Assembly: GCA_900540005.1 (NCBI GenBank)
Contig: UQEM01000075.1
Coordinates: 1 to 11,584, forward strand
DNA: 11,584 bases
From: an uncultured Ruminococcus sp.
GTDB taxonomy: Bacteria > Bacillota > Clostridia > Oscillospirales > Ruminococcaceae
Direction: 5' to 3'
Shown: positions 1 through 5,786 of the stretch, one piece after another
Position numbering within the stretch: position 1 is the first letter of the stretch
Layout of the letters: every line of letters starts with the position of its first letter
Translations under genes and position numbers: made by a program
Notes under the pieces: generated by a model
Told to the model about the DNA's origin: nothing
Seen by the model: the letters and a program-made list of their open reading frames with translations, nothing else
Databases searched by the model: none

Positions 1-127
1 GCTTCTCCTCCATTGCCGCATAAAGCTCTGACGGCGCACCGAAACCCTCTGCCTCAATGCCCGAACGCCCGAGCGCGTATATCACAAAATTGCGTATTCC
101 CTCCTCGTCCTCGAGAAGATATATCAT
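1..127 (-). CDS. Response regulator, N-terminal fragment (5' part only; continues past left edge)
   Basis: Reading the minus strand from the ATG at 127 gives 42 codons without a stop to the window edge. The product begins MIYLLEDEEGIRNFVIYAL, the usual start of an OmpR/PhoB-type receiver domain: a hydrophobic first beta strand, then the acidic cluster E6-D7-E8 that coordinates magnesium, then the helix-1 pattern IRNFVIYALGRSG. The phosphorylated aspartate (near residue 50) and the output domain lie outside the window. I chose this ATG over the in-frame ATG at 157 because AGGGAGG (135-141) lies 7 nt upstream, while the earlier ATG has no ribosome site. The product should be a cytoplasmic two-component regulator partnered by a histidine kinase, probably encoded beyond the edge. 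The receiver family is clear; the DNA-binding output class is inferred. Confidence 0.85.
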   Translation of the reverse strand, partial: MIYLLEDEEGIRNFVIYALGRSGIEAEGFGAPSELYAAMEEK

Positions 128-217
128 CAGACCGCCTCCCTGAGACTGCACCGACATCTTGCGTGTGCTGTCCTGAATTTTCACATAATCCGTTTATGTA
201 TGATCCTTTCATATAAT

Positions 218-246
218 AGTATAAGGCTTTTTCGCGAAAAATTCAA
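218..246 (-). promoter_or_regulatory. Sigma-A promoter for the response regulator
   Basis: On the minus strand, TTGAAT (246-241) and TATACT (223-218) are separated by exactly 17 nt. The leader to the start codon at 127 would be roughly 85 nt. The spacer is largely a perfect palindrome, annotated separately. Hexamers and spacing fit the housekeeping consensus well; activity is inferred. Confidence 0.6.
228..241. promoter_or_regulatory. 14-bp perfect palindrome inside promoter spacer (candidate operator)
   Basis: TTTTTCGCGAAAAA is self-complementary over all 14 bases and falls almost wholly between the -35 and -10 boxes of the minus-strand promoter. A protein bound there would block RNA polymerase, so it is a candidate repressor or autoregulatory site. 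I do not recognise the cognate regulator. Confidence 0.4.
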
Positions 247-266
247 GTAATGACAAAAGATTTATG

Positions 267-295
267 TTGCGTTTTTTGAAAATGTATGGTAAAAT
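267..295 (+). promoter_or_regulatory. Sigma-A promoter for the DUF1292 gene
   Basis: TTGCGT (267-272) and TAAAAT (290-295) are 17 nt apart, and TGG directly before the -10 box makes it an extended -10. It stands back to back with the response-regulator promoter, with about 20 bp between the two -35 boxes. Confidence 0.55.
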
Positions 296-316
296 AGAGT
301 ACAGACATAATTTAAG

Positions 317-330
317 CGCAGACATCTGCG
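317..330 (+). promoter_or_regulatory. Short hairpin in the DUF1292 leader
   Basis: CGCAGA-CA-TCTGCG is an inverted repeat that can fold with five pairs and a four-base loop, ending 4 nt before the ribosome site TTGGAGG (335-341). It lies in the predicted 5' untranslated region and could affect ribosome access or RNA stability. That role is inference. Confidence 0.3.
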
Positions 331-349
331 TATTTTGGAGGTAAAACAA

Positions 350-658
350 ATGAACGAATTTGAAAATAAAAATCCCGAGGAAATGGACGAGGAAGTTCCT
401 GAGAACTACATCACACTGACAGACGATGAAGGAAACGATATTTCTTTCGAGATAATCGGCACAGTTGACTACGAGGGTCATCTCTATGCAGTTATGATCC
501 CTTTTGACGATGAGGACGATGAGGTCGTTATCCTCGAGATCATTCCCACTGAAAATCCTGACGAGTCGGAGTTTCTTTCCGTTGATGACGATGATCTCCT
601 CGGTGAGATTTTTGAGGAATTCAAGAAGAACTACGACGGCGAATACGACTTCTCGTGA
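350..658 (+). CDS. DUF1292 small acidic protein
   Basis: A 102-residue protein very rich in Asp and Glu, with acidic blocks such as FDDEDDEVVILEI and SVDDDDLLGEIFEEF. It carries the DUF1292 (YrzB-like) pattern: NYITLTDDEGNDISFEIIGTV, then YEGHLYAVMIP, then a VVILEI strand. These proteins are widespread in Firmicutes and their function is unknown; in Bacillus the relative sits near ruvX. The start is the ATG at 350, because TTGGAGG (335-341) is an ideal ribosome site 8 nt away. The upstream in-frame TTG at 335 is part of that site and is not a start. It has its own promoter (267-295) and a small leader hairpin. The GIY-YIG gene follows 42 nt downstream and is probably cotranscribed. No signal peptide or membrane segment is visible, so it should be cytoplasmic. 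Confidence 0.85.
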   Translation: MNEFENKNPEEMDEEVPENYITLTDDEGNDISFEIIGTVDYEGHLYAVMIPFDDEDDEVVILEIIPTENPDESEFLSVDDDDLLGEIFEEFKKNYDGEYDFS

Positions 659-700
659 TAAGCCGCTGACTGTTCGGCAGATTTTCCCACACTTCTCAAA

Positions 701-1036
701 ATGTACTACATATACATTATCGAATGCGAGGGCGGACTGCTTTACACGGGAATAACCACCGATATTGTGCGCAGATTCGCGGAACACTACGAAAAAAGCG
801 GCAAGGGTGCGAAATATACCCGTTCACACGCAGTTAAACGCGTTGCCGCGCTGTGGAGCGCTCCCGACAGAAGTCGCGCCTCAAAGCTTGAATACAGATT
901 AAAACATCTGACGAGATCAGCAAAGCTTGAACTCATCTCCCACAGCCGCGAGATCCGCGAACTATGGGACGAGGAATTTGCGGAGAATTTCAGCCGTGCT
1001 GAGATCCCTGCGTCTTTGAGAGTGACAGCAAAGTGA
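701..1036 (+). CDS. GIY-YIG nuclease-fold protein, UPF0213 (YhbQ/YazA-like)
   Basis: A 111-residue protein with the single-domain GIY-YIG layout of the UPF0213 family. The first strand is YYIYIIE (residues 2-8). The second motif is LYTGITTD (14-21), followed by the conserved RR-F-EH (24-29). KGAKYTRSHAVKRV and a candidate catalytic Glu at 64 (in SKLEYRLKHLT) follow. The core resembles E. coli YhbQ; about 30 extra C-terminal residues (FAENFSRAEIPASL onward) extend past the domain. Members are presumed DNA-processing nucleases, but their physiological substrate is not settled. No convincing ribosome site precedes the ATG at 701, so translation may be weak or coupled to DUF1292, whose stop lies 42 nt upstream. 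No intrinsic terminator is evident after the stop codon. The family call is firm; the role is not. Confidence 0.85.
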   Translation: MYYIYIIECEGGLLYTGITTDIVRRFAEHYEKSGKGAKYTRSHAVKRVAALWSAPDRSRASKLEYRLKHLTRSAKLELISHSREIRELWDEEFAENFSRAEIPASLRVTAK

Positions 1037-1061
1037 AATTATAGTGGTGATACGGTGACTT

Positions 1062-1104
1062 TTTGTCAAAGAATTGATTACAATTCCTGCTCCGCCTTGA
1101 CAAA
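1062..1104. promoter_or_regulatory. Nested inverted repeats overlapping the -35 box
   Basis: The outer arms TTTGTCAA (1062-1069) and TTGACAAA (1097-1104) are perfect 8-base complements, and the right arm contains the whole -35 box. Inside them, GAATTG-ATTA-CAATTC (1071-1086) is a second perfect inverted repeat. The layout suits binding of one or two dimeric regulators upstream of the lipoprotein promoter. No regulator is assigned. Confidence 0.35.
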
Positions 1105-1125
1105 CTGCCTGAGCGTGTGTATAAT
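1097..1125 (+). promoter_or_regulatory. Perfect-consensus sigma-A promoter for the lipoprotein
   Basis: TTGACA (1097-1102), a 17-nt spacer and TATAAT (1120-1125) match the housekeeping consensus at all twelve positions. The predicted start near 1132 gives a leader of about 60 nt before the ATG at 1195. This predicts strong expression unless it is repressed. Confidence 0.8.
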
Positions 1126-1194
1126 ATATGTATGCAATTATGCGGAGTTTCTTTGTCCGCAAAACAATTCTATGATCGAAAGGAAATTTTTAAA

Positions 1195-2187
1195 ATGAAT
1201 GATATAACCAAAAAGATAATTGCTGTTGCGGCAGTTGCCTGCATGGCTTTCAGTTCAGTCACAGCCTGCTCGGATAAGAACAGCAGCAGTTCATCAAAAA
1301 ATGACGACACAAGCGCTTTTGACTCAGAATATGAAGTAATAAAGAATGAGGACAACAATGTTGTTGGTCTGCCTTTCCAGACAGGTAAGTCGGGTGACGG
1401 CAATCCTTTTACTTCTGATTCGGGTGACGTTGACCTCAACGAGGACGATCCTGTTGCAGATACTACTTCTGCCAATAACTCAGGCAATGCCGCAACTACG
1501 ACCTCTATCGTTACTGTTACCGATTCAAACGGAGAGACTGTTACAGACGCTCAGGGCGAGCCTGTTACGGAGATCGTAACTTCTCCTGCAAACTCCGATA
1601 ACAACAGCGGCAACAGCGGAAACAACAACAACAACAACAACAATAATAATAACAATGGCGGAAGCAATAACGGCGGCAACTCAAATACTGTTACAACAAC
1701 ACCTTCCGCCGAGGACTATGTCAGCAGCACAGATAAGATGTACTGCCTCTGGATGGACATCTCCAAGGACGAGCCTTTCTACTTCGAGGGCGAGTTTATC
1801 AAGATCACTTTCAAGCTCAAGGATAATATTCCGGAGCGTGATTACCCTGTAAGGATCAACCCCGATTTCTCAAGCATTGCCGGTCAGACGATCACTGCCG
1901 ATCAGGTAGGTCAGGGTACTATCAGAGTAGGCTCTGATATCGAAGCACAGGACTTCTCCTCTGCAACAGGCTTTGTTACATATGCAGACAACGTTTCAGC
2001 TAAGCCCGGCGAGACAATTGACTATTACATAAACATCAAGAACAATCCCGGTCTTGCAGCATTCATCGTTTGGTTCTATTATGACGCAAATGCTATGGAC
2101 GTTGTAAGCGTAACCTCTGCCGGTGAGTTTGAAGATATCGCAAGCAAACCGCAGACAGGTACTTCACCTGCGGCTAACGCAAACTAA
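1195..2187 (+). CDS. Surface lipoprotein with Asn/Ser/Thr-rich linker and permuted cohesin-like domain
   Basis: A 330-residue protein. Residues 1-25 form a lipoprotein signal: basic TKK, a hydrophobic core, and lipobox VTAC with Cys25 as the lipidated residue. It would be anchored on the outer face of the membrane. Residues 26-180 are low complexity: a Ser run, acidic stretches, Thr-rich segments, 12 consecutive Asn (143-154) and Gly/Asn repeats, typical of an extended spacer. Residues 180-246 (GEFIKITFKLKDNIPERDYPV, then GQGTIRVG) read like the second half of a cohesin domain. Residues 262-315 (NVSAKPGETIDYYINIKNNPG, then FYYDANAMDVVSV) read like the first half, so the halves are in reverse order. 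The start is the ATG with the AAAGGAAA ribosome site (1179-1186); an upstream in-frame ATG at 1117 overlaps the -10 box. It is a single-gene unit ending at a terminator. Carbohydrate or scaffold binding is inference. Confidence 0.75.
   Translation: MNDITKKIIAVAAVACMAFSSVTACSDKNSSSSSKNDDTSAFDSEYEVIKNEDNNVVGLPFQTGKSGDGNPFTSDSGDVDLNEDDPVADTTSANNSGNAATTTSIVTVTDSNGETVTDAQGEPVTEIVTSPANSDNNSGNSGNNNNNNNNNNNNGGSNNGGNSNTVTTTPSAEDYVSSTDKMYCLWMDISKDEPFYFEGEFIKITFKLKDNIPERDYPVRINPDFSSIAGQTITADQVGQGTIRVGSDIEAQDFSSATGFVTYADNVSAKPGETIDYYINIKNNPGLAAFIVWFYYDANAMDVVSVTSAGEFEDIASKPQTGTSPAANAN
1621..1656 (+). repeat. AAC/AAT trinucleotide tract encoding 12 Asn
   Basis: Twelve consecutive AAY codons (seven AAC, three AAT, AAC, AAT) lie in the lipoprotein linker. 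Replication slippage would change linker length in whole codons without breaking the frame, so the tract may vary in length between strains. Confidence 0.9.
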
Positions 2188-2193
2188 AAGTTT

Positions 2194-2225
2194 AAGATCC
2201 TCATTTCGCATGAAATGAGGATCTT
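2194..2225. terminator. Rho-independent terminator between convergent genes
   Basis: A perfect 14-bp stem with arms at 2194-2207 and 2212-2225 and a GCAT loop, starting 6 nt after the lipoprotein stop. On the plus strand it closes in TTTT. On the minus strand a broken T-rich tail (TTAAACTTTT) follows, so it may also stop the germination operon, whose last codon ends at 2227. Confidence 0.85.
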
Positions 2226-2226
2226 T

Positions 2227-3132
2227 TCATATAATAAGCGATACTGCCGAAATAAGTGCAATTGCCGCTATACTGCGGTATTTTTTAAATTCAGGCACTA
2301 TTTTGCGTATAAGATACGCTGCTGCCGCAGACTGTACGGCTATGGAAAATACCGCAAAAACTGCGAAGATCATAAGCAGGATCGAGTCTATCCTCTGTGA
2401 CTGAAACGGCTGTGAGAGCTGTGCGGCAGTTATAACGGGAAAATCCGTTATCGCTGATATTCCGCCCTCTACGAGAATTGCCGCGGTTATCACCACCGCG
2501 CTCATAATAACGCGGATAAGCAGGTATTCCGTAAGATCGCGTATTGGCTCGCCTTTGGTTATGCCTATGAGAGCCATTGCACCGCCAAGTCCGCCTGTGA
2601 GCAGAAAACTGTCGGCAAATGCGCCCCAGAAACCGTCTGTCTCCCATGTGCGCGCAATATTGGTAAAATCCGACTTTGCCGCTGCGCTTACTGCAAGAAT
2701 AACAAGATACAGCGCTCCTACTGCTATGGCTATGACCGATGCACGCGAGAGCGCTTTTATTCCGGCAGAGGACATATAGATACACACCAGCGCCACAAGT
2801 CCGAGTATCAGCCATGTAACAACTCCGCCGCTGATCTCACCGCCTGTCTCGTAGGGAATGTACAAGGCTTGCAGAGATATGCGCAGACGGTTCATGAGAA
2901 GTCCGCCGCAGAATATGACGTATGCCCCCACGACAGACATCGCCCACTTTGGCGGTTCTTCCCTGTCTCTGAACATCAGCATAAACGGTATCACCACCGC
3001 CGCCTGCACGACAGCTCCGGCCGCTATGCCGATGACAGTCATTAGCGAGAGACTTCCCTGTATGCAAAGCAGCAGAAAAGCGTCAGGTATCAGCAGCATG
3101 GCGTGAAACTGATGCTTTGTTATTCTATTCAT
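2227..3132 (-). CDS. Spore germination receptor B subunit (GerAB/GerKB-type permease)
   Basis: A 301-residue, highly hydrophobic membrane protein of the Spore_permease family (APC-type transporter fold). Its position directly after a GerA-type A subunit supports the call. The N-terminus ITKHQFHAMLLIPDAFLLL resembles the first helix of GerAB proteins. I count about nine hydrophobic segments, including WLILGLVALVCIYMSS, LYLVILAVSAAA, LLIRVIMSAVVITAAIL and LLMIFAVFAVFSIAV. In Bacillus the B subunit binds the germinant within the inner spore membrane. At 301 residues it is shorter than the roughly 360 usual for the family, and the missing part seems to be the C-terminal helices, although the terminal stop looks natural. 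GGAGG (3139-3143) sits 6 nt before the ATG. The first 8 nt overlap the end of the A subunit, indicating translational coupling. No C subunit follows. Confidence 0.8.
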   Translation of the reverse strand: MNRITKHQFHAMLLIPDAFLLLCIQGSLSLMTVIGIAAGAVVQAAVVIPFMLMFRDREEPPKWAMSVVGAYVIFCGGLLMNRLRISLQALYIPYETGGEISGGVVTWLILGLVALVCIYMSSAGIKALSRASVIAIAVGALYLVILAVSAAAKSDFTNIARTWETDGFWGAFADSFLLTGGLGGAMALIGITKGEPIRDLTEYLLIRVIMSAVVITAAILVEGGISAITDFPVITAAQLSQPFQSQRIDSILLMIFAVFAVFSIAVQSAAAAYLIRKIVPEFKKYRSIAAIALISAVSLII

Positions 3133-4582
3133 GGTATTCCTCCACAGTAAAATCTCGGCTCTGCATAGTCCGGAAACTCTGCCGAATAAGCGTATCGCCC
3201 ATTCCCCTGCCCGAAAGCGGAGATATGGGAGCAGTATACGGGAAACCGTAGTCCTCCGTTGCGCATATATTTACCAGAACTGCACTTGCAAGCAGAGCAA
3301 TCCCGAAAAATCCGAGAAGTCCGCCTGCCGCGAGGAAAGCAAACCTCAGTATCGTGACTGTCGGATCAAGCTCGGGTATCACAAAGCCGCTTATAACGGC
3401 AATAGCGGTCACTGTGAGCAGCGGAGTGCTTATAAGTCCCGAATTTACCGCAGCATCGCCGATTATGAGTCCGCTTACTATGCTTACAGCTCCGCCGACG
3501 GCTTTTGGCAGACGCACACCAGCCTCACGGATTATCTGATACATCAGAAGTACACCCACCGATTCCGTGACTATCGACAGCGGAGCTTTTTTCTCAGCCT
3601 CGACAAGCAGCATAAGCATCGTGCTGTTGAGCAGCTCGGGGTGGTACATCACTATCGCCGCATATACCGCAGGCAGCATTACCGATATTATAAGAGCAGC
3701 ATACTTTATCCACCGCGTAAATGTAGCGTAATACGGCTTGAACGCGTAATCGTCAAGTGTCTGAAAACTCTCGCAGAAAAGCTTGGGAATAACTATCGCA
3801 AACGGAACTCCATCCACAAGGAGCGCAACGCGTCCCTCTATCAGCTTGGAACACAGCACATCGGGGCGTTCGGTCGTCCCCGTTGAACTGAAAAGCTCAA
3901 AGCGCCTGCTTTCCACAAACGGGCGGATATAGCCTGTTGAAAGTATCGACTCCAGCTTGATTTGCCCGAGTGAGCGGCGGATATCCTGCATCAGCCTTTT
4001 GGGAACGCGGTCTTTCATGTAGCAAAGGCATAGGTTAGTTTCGCTCTTGTCACCCTTTATGAAAAGCTCCATAACAAGCTCCGGTGTTTTGAGCCTGCGC
4101 CGAATCTGCGACATATTCGTGCGTATGACCTCGGAGAATCCCTCGTGCGCGCCCATGAGATTTCCCTCGCCCGACGGCTCTTGTATACTGCGTGACTCAT
4201 ATCCCTGCGCTCCGAACGCGAGAGCACGGTCAACGCCCTGCGCTATCAGGATAGCAAATCCCGAATTCAGCAGCCGAAAAAAAGTGCCGTAATCCTGCGC
4301 CTCGGGTCTGTCGGTAGAGAGCAGCAGGTATTTCTGTATATGTTCGATCAGCGCGGAGGAATTCTCCATTGGCGGAATATTCATAAGCGGTTCAAACACA
4401 AGCTCCGTCAGCACCGAGGTAGAGACCATTCCGTCACAGCTTAGCAGAGCGCACCTGACTCCGCCGGCTGTAAATTCGTTTACAAGTACATCTGACGAAC
4501 CGCCGGATATTTCCTTTATCCGCGCCAGATTATCCTCAAGGCAAGGCAGTATCGGAAGTTCATCATAATTCAGCTTTCCCAT
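3125..4582 (-). CDS. Spore germination receptor A subunit (GerA/GerKA family)
   Basis: A 485-residue protein of the GerA family, close to the usual 480-500. A soluble N-terminal region (about 1-285) contains family blocks: RSIQEPSGE then GAHEGFSEVIRTNMSQIRRRL (about 131-164), GTTERPD (235-241) and EGRVALLVDGVPFAIVIPKLF (249-269). A membrane region (about 290-445) follows with several helices and the conserved EKKAPLSIVTE. The cytoplasmic tail carries YTAPISPLS. In Bacillus and Clostridium the A subunit forms a nutrient-gated ion channel with the B subunit in the spore inner membrane. I start at the ATG at 4582 because AAAGGAG lies about 7 nt upstream; an earlier in-frame ATG at 4612 would include this ribosome site in the coding region. 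It is first in a two-gene operon. No confident sigma-A or forespore sigma-G promoter was found in the 142-bp gap to birA. Confidence 0.9.
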   Translation of the reverse strand: MGKLNYDELPILPCLEDNLARIKEISGGSSDVLVNEFTAGGVRCALLSCDGMVSTSVLTELVFEPLMNIPPMENSSALIEHIQKYLLLSTDRPEAQDYGTFFRLLNSGFAILIAQGVDRALAFGAQGYESRSIQEPSGEGNLMGAHEGFSEVIRTNMSQIRRRLKTPELVMELFIKGDKSETNLCLCYMKDRVPKRLMQDIRRSLGQIKLESILSTGYIRPFVESRRFELFSSTGTTERPDVLCSKLIEGRVALLVDGVPFAIVIPKLFCESFQTLDDYAFKPYYATFTRWIKYAALIISVMLPAVYAAIVMYHPELLNSTMLMLLVEAEKKAPLSIVTESVGVLLMYQIIREAGVRLPKAVGGAVSIVSGLIIGDAAVNSGLISTPLLTVTAIAVISGFVIPELDPTVTILRFAFLAAGGLLGFFGIALLASAVLVNICATEDYGFPYTAPISPLSGRGMGDTLIRQSFRTMQSRDFTVEEYHE

Positions 4583-4654
4583 TTTTTCACTCCTTTTTCG
4601 TAGTATGCGCATTTTTTCCGCCGCTATACGGTGCAGGCATATAATCTATTGATT

Positions 4655-4682
4655 TTGACATCTGAATATGATACAATATAAT
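4655..4682 (+). promoter_or_regulatory. Sigma-A promoter for birA
   Basis: TTGACA (4655-4660) and TATAAT (4677-4682) are both perfect hexamers, with a 16-nt spacer. A second overlapping option is TTGATT (4650-4655) with TACAAT (4673-4678) at 17 nt. Transcription would start near 4689, leaving a short leader. Confidence 0.65.
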
Positions 4683-4683
4683 C

Positions 4684-4709
4684 AAGGCAATTTTGGGAAA
4701 AGCTGCCTT
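4684..4709 (+). promoter_or_regulatory. Inverted repeat between promoter and birA start
   Basis: AAGGCA (4684-4689) and TGCCTT (4704-4709) are complementary, with TTTT and AAAA inside able to extend the stem. Because the left arm lies at or before the predicted transcription start, it would act as a DNA site rather than an RNA hairpin. BirA proteins can repress biotin genes at palindromic sites, but this does not match an operator I know. Confidence 0.25.
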
Positions 4710-4724
4710 AACGGAGGTACTGCT

Positions 4725-5708
4725 ATGAATGTTAAAAATAAACTTCTCTATGCGCTTGCAAATGCAGGCAATGAATATATATCAGGAGCGGCACTCGCGG
4801 CACAGCTCGGTGTCAGCAGAAATGCCGTGTGGAAAGCCGTAAAAGCTCTCAACGCTGAGGGATACGGAATAGAATCTGCTCCCTCGCGCGGTTATCGGCT
4901 CACGAGCGACAATAATCGTCTCGCGGCGGAGTTTATCACGCCGTTTCTGCGTACAAATGCGCTCGGACGTGTCATGAGCGTTTACAGCGAGATCGACTCT
5001 ACAAACAGCCGTGCCAAGGAGCTTGCGTCTGAGGGAGCAGTCCACGGTACGACAGTTGTCGCGGATATGCAGTCGGCAGGCCGCGGCAGACTCGGCAGAG
5101 CGTTTGTCTCGCCGTCAGGAAAAGGACTTTACATGAGCGTGATAATCCGCCCCGATTACTCGACAGAAACAGCTTCGCTCATCACATCGGCAACTGCCTG
5201 CGCGGCTGCTGAAGCTGTGGAAAATCTCTGCGGCAGCGAAGTGCGTATCAAATGGGTCAACGACCTCTATATGCATGAGAAAAAGATCTGCGGCATACTT
5301 ACCGAGGCATCTCTCGGACTTGAAATGCGCACCCTTGACTACGCTGTCATCGGTATCGGAGTAAATGTCCGCAAAATAGGCGAAAGCTTTGACAGCGACC
5401 TGAGTATGCGTGCTACCTCGATAGAGGACGTTACCGATCTAAAGCTCAACCGCAACGAACTCTGTGCGGAGATACTGAACTGTCTTGAAAAATACCTCGA
5501 CAGTCTTGAGGAGAGAGGTTTTCTCGCGGAATACCGCCGCAGAGAACTGCTCACAGGTAATCTTATCACGGCAAACATCGGCGGCGAGACCATTACTGCA
5601 AAAGCTGTCGGAATAGACGATAATGCCAACCTCATAGCCGAACTTTCTGACGGCTCGACCCGTCACCTTGGCTCGGGAGAAGCTAATTTGTGCCGAATTA
5701 AAACTTGA
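4725..5708 (+). CDS. birA: Bifunctional biotin-protein ligase / biotin operon repressor
   Basis: A 327-residue protein with the full BirA layout. An N-terminal winged helix (about 18-60) contains AALAAQLGVSRNAVWKAVKAL and the wing SAPSRGYRL. The catalytic domain has the biotinyl-adenylate loop GRGRLGR (119-125), preceded by STNSRAKELA. KWVNDLY (176-182) and KKICGILTE (186-194) follow, then the strand YAVIGIGVNV. A C-terminal SH3-like domain ends the protein. It joins biotin to the acceptor lysine of carboxylase carrier subunits using ATP; the DNA-binding domain suggests it also represses biotin synthesis or uptake genes. The start is the ATG at 4725, with GGAGG (4713-4717) 7 nt upstream; an earlier in-frame ATG at 4668 lies inside the promoter. 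It diverges from the germination operon. Its stop codon overlaps the -35 box of the next promoter. Confidence 0.95.
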   Translation: MNVKNKLLYALANAGNEYISGAALAAQLGVSRNAVWKAVKALNAEGYGIESAPSRGYRLTSDNNRLAAEFITPFLRTNALGRVMSVYSEIDSTNSRAKELASEGAVHGTTVVADMQSAGRGRLGRAFVSPSGKGLYMSVIIRPDYSTETASLITSATACAAAEAVENLCGSEVRIKWVNDLYMHEKKICGILTEASLGLEMRTLDYAVIGIGVNVRKIGESFDSDLSMRATSIEDVTDLKLNRNELCAEILNCLEKYLDSLEERGFLAEYRRRELLTGNLITANIGGETITAKAVGIDDNANLIAELSDGSTRHLGSGEANLCRIKT

Positions 5709-5733
5709 TATGCTGCGTATAATATGGTATAAT
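5705..5733 (+). promoter_or_regulatory. Sigma-A promoter for the kinase-flippase-deoD unit
   Basis: TTGATA (5705-5710), a 17-nt spacer and TATAAT (5728-5733), with TGG before the -10 box as an extended -10. The TGA stop of birA lies within the -35 box, so the two units are tightly packed. Confidence 0.7.
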
Positions 5734-5744
5734 GTGCATAATAT

Positions 5745-5765
5745 GGGACTTCGCCCGCGAAGCCC
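5745..5765 (+). promoter_or_regulatory. GC-rich hairpin at the 5' end of the kinase mRNA
   Basis: GGG-A-CTTCG, loop CCCG, then CGAAG-CCC folds into a stem with one bulged A, only about 5 nt after the predicted transcription start. Only TTTC follows, which is too short for a good terminator. It may stabilise the transcript or act in regulation. Confidence 0.35.
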
Positions 5766-5786
5766 TTTCAAAAGGAGCATTACTTT

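Noticed and set aside
209..787. Long minus-strand open frame (192 codons) across the DUF1292 gene
   Set aside because: It is antisense to a well-supported gene with promoter, ribosome site and family motifs; its product is hydrophobic and matches nothing known.
1621..1656. Phase-variable frameshifting repeat
   Set aside because: The unit is a trinucleotide in frame, so length changes cannot switch the gene off; only the linker length would vary.
3131..3886. Plus-strand open frame of 251 codons
   Set aside because: It is a shadow of the GerA-type gene in the opposite strand, rich in Arg, Ser, His and Tyr as expected for an antisense reading, with no ribosome site.
4583..4724. Forespore sigma-G or sigma-K promoter for the germination operon
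   Set aside because: Partial matches such as CATATT on the minus strand lack a partner -35 at the right distance, so no call is made.
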